Shown here in pieces: positions 53,852 through 64,000 of a DNA stretch of 64,000 nucleotides. The notes under the pieces were generated by a model, which worked only from the letters and a program-made list of their open reading frames with translations, searched no databases and was not told the DNA's origin. This stretch comes from Rhabdophis nuchalis. Taxonomy: Eukaryota > Chordata > Lepidosauria > Squamata > Natricidae. Position 1 is the first letter of the stretch. The number at the start of each line of letters is the position of its first letter. The position numbers were made by a program, and so were the translations under genes. Location of the stretch: contig CM077649.1 in NCBI GenBank assembly GCA_039707465.1, positions 15,290,501 through 15,354,500 of the forward strand, in the 5' to 3' direction.

Positions 53852-54434
53852 GTGCTTGAGGACATTAGAAAAATGATCTTATTGATCATTTTAAGAATTT
53901 TAATTCCAGTAACCGTAATATTCGTTGAGATATTTTTTATAATCATAAACACAGTAAAAAGTGAGTGATCAAATTTCCAATTATTCCCATGGATTACCGT
54001 ATTTTATCCATGCATAGTTTTCTCTCCCTCCCATAATATTGTTATTAATCCTGATATTTTAATGTCTTGATACAATATTTGTACAGTATTACTAAAATTA
54101 TTGATATGTTGTTTATATAACCTAGAATATTGGAAATAAAAAATCAATATAATAAGCGTATTTTTGTCTTCATAAAAACTGAGGATATTAGAAAAATAAA
54201 TAGCTGCAGATTACATCATTTATTGTACAGTGGAGATTTCAGTTTTGAATTGATTACTTATTATTGAAACTTCCATTGTATGATTGCTACATACTGTGTG
54301 TACATATGTCATTGTGCATGTGTGTATAAAAAAAAAGTAAAGAAAATATACCGTAGAAAAGCAATACAAATTTAACAGGAAATAAAAAACTTTAAAAAAA
54401 CTTAAAAAGCAAAATAGAAAAAAAGTTATTAGGT
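53851..54434. other. No recognised feature
   Basis: AT-rich sequence. Nothing recognised. Confidence 0.4.
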
Positions 54435-54595
54435 TTCTAACTATTCAGCAGTTCGATTCCCACTGCCTCAGCCTTCTATCCTTCTGAGATTGAAATGAAG
54501 ACCCAGATTGTTGGGGGCAATATGCTGACTCTGCATAGAGAGGGCTGTAAAGCACCTTGAAGCGGTATATAAGTCTAAGTGCTATTGCTAGTCAC
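54435..54595 (+). repeat. tRNA-derived SINE, 5'-truncated
   Basis: B box gttcgattccc at about 54451. The body cccagattgttgggggcaat and tail gtatataagtctaagtgcta match the 47985 family. Confidence 0.7.
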
Positions 54596-55247
54596 TTTTT
54601 GTAGATATGCTCATTTATAATATTGTAGATATTAAAAGCCATACTATGTTTCTATTTGACATTCTGTGTGTATTGTATATATGGGAACTATTCTTGCTTA
54701 CATTTGATCCAACCTCTATTGTATGTGTATACTAGTTTTGCAACATATTCTCAAAGTTTAAGCTCCCAATCAGATAAAAATATTCCCAATCAGATATTAT
54801 CATTGCTATATTTTTCTTCCAATGTTCTACAGAATTTATTTTTGTTGCTGTAACCATATATCTCATTAAATTATGTTTCTTGTTGATTTTTTTTCTGAGA
54901 TTATATCTAGTAAAAAAGGTGTGACTTCATTACAAATTTAAATTCCAAAATATTCTGCATTGTACTCTGTGTATCTTTCCAGTTGTTTGGGATAATTTTA
55001 CATGTCTACCACATGTAATAAAGAATTCCTTCTATTTCATGCATTTGTTGCAGTATGATTTGTCTATCTCAGATATTATTCACAGTCTTGTATATTATTC
55101 AAAAACATTTCGTACCAATTTTCCTTTAAGTTATAACTCAGTGTACATTTTATAGATTAAGCCAATAATTCTTCCCATTCTTCTCCCAATTCTTTAAAAA
55201 TTCATTTTATCATACAATTTCATTAAGTTTTCAACTGACATTCTAAT
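54596..55247. other. No recognised feature
   Basis: AT-rich sequence. Nothing recognised. Confidence 0.4.
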
Positions 55248-55957
55248 TGTTTTTAATTATATTGAAAAAGTTTTATTGGTTTTACATTTTTTAACAGGGT
55301 AGGGTAATGGTTACAAAGAAATTTTGAGAGCATTCACGTCAGAGTCGTCGGACCTTCCGAGACCTCAAAATACACATTAAAAAAGTTAACATAGAAAACA
55401 TTTTCCATACCACTACAAGATGAAAGCAAGTACATTTACCTAAATTCTCCCTTCCATGCTGTCAGACATTTACAAAAAGTCCGGATAGAAATATTATCCA
55501 AAATTGTTCAAGAAAAATCAAGGCAAAGTTATTTTTTTGATCTAAGTCTTTTGGCTATTGTATCTTCTTTCTCTCCTCCCTGGCCCCCCGTAGGCGGGGC
55601 CGTGGCCCCCTCCGTCCCCCCTGGATCTTCCCCCAGGACAGAGGAATGTTTTTTAAAAAAGGCTTCCGCCTCAGCAACTGTTTTAATCCTCACTCTTCCT
55701 CCTTCCCAGAACACCAGCATCCCTTCAGGTGTCATCCACTTGAACCAAATCCCGTGATCAAACAAGGTTTTGGACAAGAAGGAAAATTTCCTTCTTGAAT
55801 CTCTAATTTTTCTAGGGATCTGCTTCAAGATAGTGACCGTTTTTCGTTGATAAGTTAAAGGTTTCTCTCTCTGCGCTTTCAGGATTTCCTCTCTGGTTGA
55901 CCTTCTAACAAATTTCACATGTATCTCTCTAGGCACTTCATTCATCCTGGCATATGC
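55248..55957 (-). mobile_element. HAL1-like element, 5'-truncated second copy
   Basis: The reverse complement matches the 3' part of 25276-27264: the ORF1 C-terminus (55529-55945, PREIHVKFVRRSTREE to KRLRSKK, open) and the same 3' UTR and aaaactttttcaatata end. This shows that the ORF1-only structure and 3' end are a repeated family. Confidence 0.8.
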
Positions 55958-55960
55958 AGA

Positions 55961-56192
55961 ATTAATTCTACTAATTGTTTTTAATAATATCCATTATTTA
56001 CTGATTTACCTTGTGTTGCTTGTGGGATTGTATGAAATTGTTTCTCAAAGATTTTATTTATGCTGTATAAAATGCAAAAATATTTCCAAAGACAATTTCA
56101 AACTATATAGTTAGATATACTGATAGTTATATTATTTCTAGATATACGGTTTAGGAATTAGGCACTTTTCAAAAATCTTATCTGATTAATAA
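55961..56192. other. No recognised feature
   Basis: AT-rich spacer. Nothing recognised. Confidence 0.4.
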
Positions 56193-56715
56193 TAATAATA
56201 ATAATAAATTTAATTTATAGACCACTCCCTCTCCCCGGAGGGACTCGGGGCAGTGCACAGGGGAATTAAAAAACGTACAAACATAAATACATCATAAATA
56301 TATAAAAATCAGATTAAACAATTTATCCCTGCGCTAAAAAACCTAAAATCCTAAAAACTAATCCCTTAAAAAGCCAATTAAAACAATTTATATATTCCGA
56401 CTAAAAGGCTGGAGGTAGGTTAGGCCAGGCTGGCCTGCTAAAAAAGATGGGTCTTAAGCTTTTGACGGAAGGCGCGGAGGTTCGGGGTTGTTCTAAGCTC
56501 GGGGGGTAGGTCGTTCCATAGAGCTGGGCCTGCCACGGAGAAGGCCCTTCCCCTGGGCATTGCCCGCTGGCATTGCCTGGTGGACAGCACCCAGAGAAGT
56601 CCCTCTCTGTGGGAGCGAATCGGTCGAAGGGATGTATGGGGCAGGATGCGATCTCGCAGATAGCTAGGTCCCGTGCCATGGAGTGCTTTAAAGATGGTGA
56701 TCAGCACCTTGAAGA
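56193..56715 (-). repeat. L2 LINE 3' fragment
   Basis: ATT tail at 56193-56210, 3' UTR hairpin at 56220-56262, and ORF2 C-terminus open at 56438-56707. Confidence 0.9.
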
Positions 56716-57790
56716 TTGCTAAATCCCTTACATTATGTTACTCTGTTAAGAAGAATTACAGAATAATCAGGAACTAAGGTTCTGCAGCCCCCTAGTAATA
56801 CAAAACTGGGCTCCAAATATTATTTAAAAAGAAGTGAAAAAGTTATAATATGAATAAGAAACAGCAATTCATTCATTTTAAGAAAGAACTGAAACAACAA
56901 TCTGTATTGCCCACTGCATTTAATATTGGGTAACATGGTAGAATAAACACTAAAGAAACTGTTTTTCATAGAAAAGCACCAGAGCATACTGTAATGCATC
57001 TGTGAATTATTCTCGAGAGCTTTATCTTTAATCAGATAGAACTATTCTTTATCTTCTGTTTTCTGTTTTCTTTTGCTAACCTGCCAGTGTAACTTAAAAT
57101 AATGATTCATGACCTTACCAGCCTGCAATTAGAAATAGCAATGCACTTGATGTTGTTTCTCCTTATTGTCTTATCATACATATTTTTCTTTTATATTCAT
57201 TAGTTTGCCGTGATGTATGCATAAACCATGAATTAGAAACAAGTGGATATTTTTCTTAGGGAATCACCAAATAATTACCATTCTCATTCATTTTTGGGTA
57301 TCAAAACAACATAATCATTTTTCCTGTACTTTCATCTTCTCAGTCTCTAGCGCTGAAACAACCAATTCGGATGCCTGGTTAGGACAACTGATTTAAAGGT
57401 AACTCCCCAACCAAAGTCGTGAAACACAAAAAGTGTATTATAAAATTTTAATATAACATATTGTTGCGGAGAGAGGTCATTAAATCTGACATTACACCAT
57501 CTGTATTACAAAATTGATGTGTATGGCAACTGTTGCAGCAAAAACTTAATATACCAGATATGCCTGTGATTTAATGGACATTACTCAGTTAAATGAGAAT
57601 GAAGTCAAAGCCAAATTTTATCCGTTCTAACCGAAGTCCATTACGCCACGATTATAGTGTTGCACATTTCAATAAGGAGTGATTAATTTATAGTTTACTA
57701 TATTTTATTCCCAGCTATTTATAAAATCCTTTGGTGCTTAGCCGGAAATGTGTTATTTAGCATATTAAACAAAGGATATTTTGAAAATCT
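56716..57790. other. Unique stretch, candidate conserved non-coding sequence
   Basis: Repeat-free. 57300-57770 has balanced composition with words such as gctgaaacaaccaattcgga and no coding frame. It lies 1.5 to 2 kb upstream of the PAXBP1 promoter. Function unknown. Confidence 0.25.
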
Positions 57791-57794
57791 CTGT

Positions 57795-57998
57795 TGAGCT
57801 TTGTTTTTTTCCACCTTTCCTATTACCTACTCCTATTAGTATCTTTTGGCTATCACTTGTTGGTTGTATCTTCCGACTTGTGATTGTATTTTACGATTTA
57901 TGAGTTATCACTTTGTTGCTTGTATGTGTCTGAGAGCTTATGCACCAGAGACAAATTTCTTATGTGTCTAATCACATTTGGCCAATAAAGAATATTCT
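57795..57998 (+). repeat. L3/CR1-type snake LINE 3' end
   Basis: cttatgcaccagagacaaat, cttatgtgtctaatcacatt and ggccaataaagaatattc match the 33.3-33.8 kb copy. The tail is short. Confidence 0.65.
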
Positions 57999-58640
57999 AT
58001 TTTTCAAAAAATAAAAAAAGCCAAAAAAGCCAACACAGTTCTAGGCTGCATCAACAGAGGGATAGAATCTAGATCGCGTGAAGTGTTAATGCCACTGTAT
58101 AGTGCCTTGGTAAGGCCACACTTGGAATACTGCATACAGTTTTGGTCGCCACGATGTAGAAAAGACGTGGAGACTCTGGAAAGAGTGCAAAGAAGAGCAA
58201 CCAAGATGATTAGAGGACTGGAGACTAAGACATATGAAGAACGGCTGCAGGAGCTGGGTATGTCTAGTTTGATGAAGAGAAGGACCAGGGGAGACATGAT
58301 AGCAGTGTTCCGATATCTCAGAGGGTGCCACAAAGAAGAGGGAGTCAAACTATTCTCCAAGGCACCTGGGGGCAGGACAAGGAGCAATGGGTGGAAACTA
58401 ACCAAGGAGAGAAGCAACTTAGAACTAAGGAGAAATTTCCTAACAGTAAGAACAATTAACCTCTGGAACAGCTTGCCTCCAGCAGTTGTGAATGCCCCAA
58501 CCCTGGAAGTCTTTAAAAAGATGTTAGACAGCCATTTGTCTGAAATGGTATAAGGTTCCTGCCCATGCAGGGGGTTGGACTAGAAGACCTACAAGGTCCC
58601 TTCCAACTCTGCTATTGTATTGTATTATTGTATTGTATTT
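57999..58640 (+). repeat. CR1 LINE 3' fragment
   Basis: The ORF2 C-terminus is open to 58553 (LVRPHLEYCIQFWSPRCRKD, RATKMIRGLETKTYEERLQE). The 3' UTR and ATTGT tail follow. The tail abuts the MITE at 58657. Confidence 0.9.
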
Positions 58641-58656
58641 CGTTATTAGTATAACA

Positions 58657-58791
58657 CAGGGGTCTGCACAGTGGGCTCTTTGAAGACTGGTGGACTTCAA
58701 TTCCCAGAATTCCCCAGCCAGCATGGCTGGCTGGGGAATTCTGGGAGTTGAAGTCCACCAGTCTTCGAAGAGCCCACTGTGCAAACCCCTG
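58657..58791. mobile_element. Palindromic hAT MITE, GTCTGCA subfamily
   Basis: 135-bp palindrome with CAGGGGTCTGCA and GCAAACCCCTG ends. The flanks gtataaca and gtataata match at 7 of 8. Related to the CAGGGGTCTCCAA family through the shared inner part of the arm. Confidence 0.9.
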
Positions 58792-58799
58792 GTATAATA

Positions 58800-59324
58800 C
58801 AATCGATCGATCACAACGGCAACTTCACTACCCTTCGGGCATTTCTATACAGTGCTCATTTTCCCGCCCTTCCACATCCGTTGCCAAGGGACCATTCACG
58901 TCACAGGCCTTCCTCCCCTTTTCCCACCTACATTTCCCCCCTTCCTCCTCCTCCGTCCCAAAATGGCCGACTTCTTCAATTACCATCCCGGCCGTGACTC
59001 TTGCCTCAATCTATGGTGTAACGAGGCGCTCTAGCCAACAGGGCGAACTCGACGGTAGAACCCCGTCTGATATTTCTTCCTCTGCCCGTGGCAGCAAAGA
59101 GAAAAATTAGTCAGAAGCGGCGGCGTACAGTAGAGGGCGCTGTGATGACTTTCCAGGCTGTGACGCTGCTCTTGCTGCAGCAACAGGGAGGGAGCGAGGA
59201 GCGTGCGCGCTCGAGGCGCCGTTGCGGTAGTTGGGTTTTTTTTTCTCCCTCCCGCGCTTGTGTTTTTCCTCGCCCGATTCTTTTTTAAACCTTCCCTCAG
59301 CGGCGGCGGTTTGGTGGAAGAAGA
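58800..59324 (+). promoter_or_regulatory. PAXBP1: PAXBP1 promoter and 5' UTR region
   Basis: GC content and CpG density rise sharply compared with the surroundings. Recognisable words: an E2F-like ttttcccgccc near 58858, a CRE-like cacgtcac near 58897, a YY1-like caaaatggccg near 58959 and a CTCF-like word at 59127-59141. There is no TATA box, fitting a housekeeping CpG-island promoter. The transcription start cannot be placed. Confidence 0.55.
59127..59141 (+). promoter_or_regulatory. CTCF-like motif in the PAXBP1 5' region
   Basis: ACAGTAGAGGGCGCT matches CCASYAGRKGGCRSY at 14 of 15 positions, about 190 bp upstream of the ATG. Confidence 0.4.
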
Positions 59325-59829
59325 ATGTTCCGCAAGGCACGGCGCGTGAATGTGCGGAAGCGGAACGAGTCCGAGGACGACGACGAAGAGCGAGATGAAG
59401 CGTTGCCGCCGCCGCCGCAGTCGCCGCCAGGAGGTGATGGGCCTGCGGCAGAGCCTGAGCTGCCAGCGCCTAAGCCGCCGTTGCTGCCTCTCCCGACCGG
59501 CTGCGTCCCTCTGGTCTCCGCCGCCGCCGCCGCGTCCTCCGGCGGAGGCTTCGCTTTCAGCAGTCCTGAGGCGGCGGCCCGGGAAGGCCCCAATTTGCCG
59601 GCCCCGGAATTGCAGCAGCAGCAGCCGCCGCCGCAACCTCCGATGGCGCTTCTCCCGCCTCCGCCGCCGCCGCCGCCGCCTTCGCAGCAGCTGCCATTGG
59701 GAAACAACGGGCACGTGTCCGCTGTTTCTAAGCCGAAGGAGCGGAAAAGGGGCAAAGAACCGGGGGCCGCGCCTGGGGTGCCCCGCGGAGGAAGCCGCAA
59801 CCTGCTCAGCTTCCAGGACGAGGAAGAGG
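59325..59829 (+). CDS. PAXBP1: PAXBP1 (GCFC1) exon 1 coding part
   Basis: The ATG at 59325 opens MFRKARRVNVRKRN, the characteristic vertebrate PAXBP1 N-terminus. An acidic stretch follows (SEDDDEERDE). Then come long proline-, alanine- and glutamine-rich low-complexity tracts (polyP near residues 110-119). The final basic patch KPKERKRGKE is followed by the conserved LLSFQDEEE. The exon ends at 59829 before a GTAAGC donor (GT 59830-59831), after 168 codons plus one base (phase 1). The family member links PAX3/PAX7 to an H3K4 methyltransferase complex and has a GCF-like domain encoded further downstream. The rest of the gene is outside the window or not visible. The exon looks longer than the mammalian one (about 115 residues from memory), due to the low-complexity part. 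The frame remains open into the intron up to 60002, which is not coding. Confidence 0.93.
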
Positions 59830-59891
59830 GTAAGCACGCATCGACCCGGCTCCTTTTGTTGTTGTTTTTCCCCTTCGGGGGGCCTAGGCCG

Positions 59892-60026
59892 CAGGGGTCT
59901 GCAAAGTTGGCTCTTTTAAGACTGGTGGACTTCAACTCCCAGAATTCCCCAGCCAGCTATGCTGGCTGGGGAATTCTGGGAGTTGAAGTCCTCCAGTCTT
60001 AAAAGAGCCAACTTTGCAGACCCCTG
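59892..60026. mobile_element. Palindromic hAT MITE, GTCTGCA subfamily, in PAXBP1 intron 1
   Basis: 135-bp near-perfect palindrome (CAGGGGTCTGCAAAGTTGGC and its inverse) starting 62 bp after the splice donor. The flanks ctaggccg and gcctaagg are not a clean duplication. Confidence 0.9.
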
Positions 60027-60237
60027 GCCTAAGGGCTTCTCTCCTTTTTCTCTCCTCCGCCCCGCCTACGAGCGCTTGTGCTGGTCACATTTAAAGCTCG
60101 ACGAGCTCGTTCTTCCGAGGCACAGGTTAGGCCTCGACTCTAAAACAAAGCGACTTATGACAGTTTTCCCATTTAACGGCCATTGCGGTGTCCTTCATGG
60201 GCACCTGGTCAAAATTCAGACACTTTGGCAGTTATAA

Positions 60238-60290
60238 TCATCATCATCATCTTTATTGTCATTGTACTAAAATTACAATGAAATTGGTTT
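60238..60290 (-). repeat. Rex1/L2-type LINE terminus
   Basis: atcatcatcatctttattgt and tactaaaattacaatgaaat match the 3' ends at 3525 and 53730. Confidence 0.65.
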
Positions 60291-60504
60291 CAGTTGACTC
60301 ATAATTTGTGATGGTCTCAGCATCCCGGGGCCACGTGATCACCTTTTGTGACCTTCTGACCAGCAACTCAACCATGATTACTAAATTAAGGACTGCAGTG
60401 ATTCACCTTAACAACCCTGGCAAGAAATGTGGTAAAATAGGGCAAAACTCACTTAACAAAGGCCTCACTGAACAATAAAAATGTTGGTCTCAATTGTTTA
60501 GAGT

Positions 60505-60970
60505 GTTCAGAGTTTATTGGGTTTTTTTATACCGCCCTACTCCCGAAGGACTCAGGGCAGTGTACAGCCAAAATAAAAACAAATATATAAAAGTTAAAAA
60601 GAAAGCTTTTAAAAGACATAATTAAAATATCGGCCGAAACGTGGAAAAAAACCCAAACTAACCCTGATTAAAATAATAAAAATTTAAATTTAAAAATTTA
60701 AAAAACATGCTTTATGCCAGCCCTGCTTGTTGAAAGAGAAAGGTTTTGAGACCATGGCGGAAGGTGTGTAAGTCAGGGATAGTTCTTAATTCCGGGGGCA
60801 ATTCGTTTCAGAGGGCAGGTGCTCCCACGGAGAAGGCTCTCCCCCTGGGTGTCGCCAGTCGAGATTGTCTAGCCAACGGCTAGACCATGAGGAGGCCCTC
60901 TCTATGGGAGCGTACGGGCCGGTGGGAGGCTCTCGGTGGCAGAAGGCGATCTCGTAGGTTCTCAGGTCCT
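60505..60970 (-). repeat. L2-like LINE 3' fragment, divergent subfamily
   Basis: Reverse complement of the 31030 type, with the cggccgaaacgtggaa segment at 60632-60647. ORF2 C-terminal coding lies at 60720-60970 with stops. Confidence 0.8.
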
Positions 60971-61387
60971 AAGCCAATTGTGGCCGAGGACTACCTGTAT
61001 TAGATTCTCCAAACACGCCACATCACGCCTGACTTTTTCCTTATACTCATTTGAAACTTGGTATTTTTCCCAGGCTGTTTCCTCTACTCGGAAGCATTCC
61101 AATTTAGAAAACAGCACAATTTATAGCAAACTTGGAAATGTTTAAGTTTTGTAGCCTTTCTCCCAGACTAGGAATTAATTAGGCAGCCTGTTAACAGGGG
61201 ATTCTGGGAGTTGGTTCACACATCTGAATTGCCAAATTTGAAAAACACTGATCTACATACAGTATATGGATCTTCCTTCCCCCAGGCAGGTGCCTTCTAC
61301 AACATATTTGGCTGTAGTTCATATAGCTCCCAATTATATGTTCGCTACAGTGAGACACAGTTCAAAGTGTTTAGAATTGTAAAGCAT
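60971..61387. other. No recognised feature
   Basis: Intronic sequence. Nothing recognised. Confidence 0.4.
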
Positions 61388-61560
61388 TTTTTTAATATTT
61401 ATTTATATTCAATTTATATAACCGCTCCTTCTCCATCGAGATGGACTCAGGGCGGTGCACAGGGAATTAAAAATCAGCAATAAATGCAATAATAATGTCT
61501 AAAATGAATTAAACTAAGAACCTGTGTTAAAATATTTCCATTAAAATTCTAAAATACATT
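61388..61560 (-). repeat. L2 LINE 3' end
   Basis: Tail tttaatatttatttatattc and the hairpin ccatcgagatggactcaggg. Confidence 0.8.
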
Positions 61561-61799
61561 TACTGATTGGCTGAGATTGTGTTGCGTCTGAGCTGTAAGC
61601 TCTAGGCTCTAAGCTAGAGCTCTAAGCATGAGAAAAACTGTCATTGTGTTTAGCAAAAATTGGGATTTATTATCCCTCAAATGTATGAGCATTATTTTAT
61701 AGGTGTGGTTGAGTTCCCAATATATCTTGCTTAAATATTGCTGTTGTAAATGAAAGGTCAGCTGTGGGACTGGAAGGAGGTTAAGAAACATACATTTTG

Positions 61800-63890
61800 T
61801 TCTCAAAGAAGAGGCCCAAAGTTATCCCAAATGTTTGAGATGTTTTGGATTTCCAGGGAAATTGAAAAGAGCTTCACTGTGACAACTACAGCAGAATAAA
61901 GAACTGGCCAGTAGACCAGCTCTTTGTAATTCTTTTCATGTACTTGATCAGATTTTGCTGTATAGTCTTAGGCCTGATAAATACAAAATGAAGCAAAATA
62001 TTTTAACATTGGACATATTGAAGGATATTTTTGAACAGCGGATCCAGAAGTTACCTACCTTTATACACAGAATGTTTAAGATATAGTGAAAGAGGAACAA
62101 GTTGTAACTGACAAGATAGAGACTGGTCTGAAAGTGGATTTAAAAATAACAGGCTGCAAGAATGCTATCAAAAAGATGTTTCACTGGACATACAAAAGAA
62201 ACTACCTTATGTCTTAATAATTAAAAGAGATAAACAAATATAAACAAAGACCTTGGTCATTTTCCTATATTGGATTCACAAAAGAGGCTTATTAAGCTTC
62301 AAAGAATTTTGTGAGAAGAGATAAAGGAAAAAAAGAAAAGAAATCAAGTTGTAAGCCATTATTTGAAGGGACTAAGGATCAAGATTCTCGGGCATAGCAC
62401 CGAGACGGCATTGGTCGCGTTGGTAGATGATCTCTGGAGGGCCAGAGATGGGGGTTGTTCCTCCATCCTGGTCCTATTAGACCTCTCAGCGGCTTTTGAT
62501 ACCATCGACCATGGTATCCTATTGCATCGGCTGGAGGGGTTGGGGGTGGGAGGCACCGTTCTACGGTGGTTCTCCTACCTCTCCGGTCGATCGCAATTTG
62601 TGTTGGCAGGAGAGCAGAGGTCGACCTCGAGACCCCTCACATGTGGGGTGCCTCAGGGGTCGGTCCTCTCGCCTCTCCTGTTTAACACATATATGAAGCC
62701 GCTGGGTGAGATCATCCGTGGTTTTGGGGTAGAGTACCACTTCTACGCTGACGATACGCAGTTGTATATATCTACCCTAAACCACCCCAACGATGCCGTA
62801 GCGGTGATGTGCCAGTGCCTGGAAGCCGTGCGGGCCTGGATGGGAAGTAACAGACTCAGACTCAACCCGTCCAAGACCGAGTGGCTGTGGTTCCCGGCTG
62901 CCTGATTCAACCAGTTGACTCCATCACTGGCCATAGGGGACGAACATCTTACCCCTGTGGATGGGGCGCGCAACTTGGGCGTCCTCTTGGATACCCGGCT
63001 GTCTATGGAAGATCAAGTGACAGCCGTGGCCAGGAGGGCGTTTTACCAGGTTCGCCTGGTACGCCAGTTGCGCCCCCTATTGAATCGGAATGCCCTTTGC
63101 ACAGTCACTCATGCCCTCGTGACATCCCGACTGGACTACTGTAATTCTCTCTACATGGGGCTCCCCTTGAGGTGCACCCGAAGACTTCAGCTGGTCCAGA
63201 ACGCAGCCGCGCGAGCAATAATGGGAACCTCTAGGTTTACCCATATAACACCGCTCTTACGTGAGCTGCACTGGCTGCCTGTCGTCTTTCGGGAGCGCTC
63301 CATGGCTCGGGACCTAGTTATCTACGGGATCGGATCCTGCCTCATACATCCTCACGGCCGATTCGCTCCCACAGAGAGGGACTTCTCCGGGTGCCGTCCA
63401 CTAGGCTATGCCAGCCGGCGACGCCCAGGGGAAGGGCCTTCTCTGTGGTGGGCCCGGCCCTCTGGAACGACCTTCCCCCCAAAATCAGAACAACTACGGA
63501 CCTCCGCTCCTTCCGTCAAAAACTTAAAACACACTTTTTCTGCTTGGCCGGCCTTGGTTAGTCTCCGTCTAATAGGGTGAAAGGGATTTTAGGTAATTTA
63601 TATTTGGGGATTTTAGCGCAGGGATAATCTAGTTTAATCTGTTTTTATTCATTCTATTTATGTATTTTTATAGTTATTTTAATTTCCCTGTGCACCGCTC
63701 AGTCCCCCTGGGGAGAGGATGCGGTATACAAATAAAAATTATTATTATTATTAAGATTGTTAAAAGGAATATAAAGTTGGCTTATTTGATCAGCTTAAAA
63801 TAGATATGTTGTTATTTCTGGTAATCCTCAATGGATTTATTGTCCTGGCTTATGTACTTCTCATGTTTCTAGGCTTTGCTCAATAAAGTT
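61800..63890 (+). repeat. Possible L1-like remnant split by an L2 copy (tentative)
   Basis: 61800-62384 is purine-rich with broken frames. 63752-63890 ends in ctttgctcaataaagttctg, resembling an L1-type 3' end. The L2 at 62385-63750 separates them, with short aagatt repeats at both junctions. Confidence 0.3.
62385..63750 (+). repeat. L2 LINE, 5'-truncated, with broken ORF2
   Basis: Close relative of the 35370-38190 copy. Reverse transcriptase coding is open to a TGA at 62903-62905, where the other copy has CGA. It resumes in the same frame to about 63290. A deletion of about 30 bp between short gcgct repeats then shifts the frame. YADD is conserved near 62747. The 3' UTR hairpin and ATT tail are present. 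Confidence 0.9.
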
Positions 63891-64000
63891 CTGTAGATCT
63901 GATGTTTCCGTATTATCTGTCAGTGATCTGATATATCCTGAAAAGTGTGTTCTCTCCATTCCTTAATCTCTTTTGGTTAGGCAAGTAGGAACTGAACAAC
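63891..64000. other. Window end, PAXBP1 intron 1
   Basis: No recognised feature. PAXBP1 exon 2 was not found before the window ends. Confidence 0.4.

Noticed and set aside
59031..59935. Antisense frames of 268 and 212 codons over PAXBP1 exon 1
   Set aside because: GC-rich low-complexity sequence lacks stops on the opposite strand. No homology is recognised and the sense frame is clearly PAXBP1.
59830..60002. Continuation of the PAXBP1 frame past codon 168
   Set aside because: A strong GTAAGC donor follows the conserved DEEE, and the continued frame runs into a MITE before stopping.
61590..61625. Short palindrome of agctctaggctctaagctag words
   Set aside because: Too short and irregular, with no target duplication or related copies seen.
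60027..64000. PAXBP1 exon 2
   Set aside because: I searched by eye for an acidic, lysine-rich continuation after a splice acceptor and found none; exon 2 probably lies beyond the window.

Overview
This window is vertebrate genomic DNA, almost certainly from a squamate reptile and most likely a snake. The reasons are two spliced-type vertebrate genes in a long repeat-rich setting, many CR1, L2 and L3-like LINE fragments with ATTGT, ATTCT or ATT tails, squamate tRNA-type SINEs and abundant hAT-type MITEs. There are no bacterial genes, operons or CRISPR arrays. Most open frames in the window are repeat-derived or low-complexity.

Two host genes can be supported, both on the plus strand. The single coding exon of C21orf62 (EPCIP) lies at 47073-47717, with a candidate promoter and non-coding first exon near 41005-41195. 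Exon 1 of PAXBP1 (GCFC1) lies at 59325-59829 in a GC-rich promoter region; its intron 1 runs off the right edge. From memory, their order and orientation match human 21q22.11 (OLIG2, C21orf62, PAXBP1, SYNJ1), so the left 40 kb would be the OLIG2-C21orf62 intergenic interval. That interval holds a few unique stretches that could be regulatory.

Region by region: 1-8 kb holds L2 3' ends, microsatellites, a Rex1/L2-type LINE remnant and a unique stretch at 5.76-6.5 kb. 8.7-16.2 kb holds a Tigger-like MITE, a composite palindromic hAT MITE, a nearly complete young Gypsy retrotransposon (10445-15372) nested in an older LTR-like sequence, and another hAT MITE. 16-25 kb is CR1, L2, possible Penelope-like remnants and hAT MITEs, one carrying an L2 copy. 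25276-27264 is a compact ORF1-only L1-like (HAL1-like) element with 15-bp target-site duplications. 27-35 kb is a SINE, CR1, an 864-bp multi-arm hAT array, L2 and L3-like CR1. 35193-38460 is a hAT MITE split by an L2 copy with a long open reverse transcriptase frame. 38-47 kb is CR1, MITEs and a 47-bp bidirectional tandem repeat. 47.7-58.6 kb is SINEs, a solo LTR, MITEs, CR1, an internally deleted LINE and a second HAL1-like copy. 58.7-60 kb is the PAXBP1 promoter and exon between two related palindromic MITEs. 60-64 kb is intronic L2 and other LINE fragments.

The most unusual signal is a palindromic hAT MITE family whose terminal arms have been multiplied into arrays. Three arrays (9171-9855, 22191-22635, 30082-30945) are each flanked at their outer ends by perfect 8-bp target-site duplications. 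The arrays share linker sequences, which suggests that multi-arm versions themselves move. All family assignments are by eye; no database search was possible.
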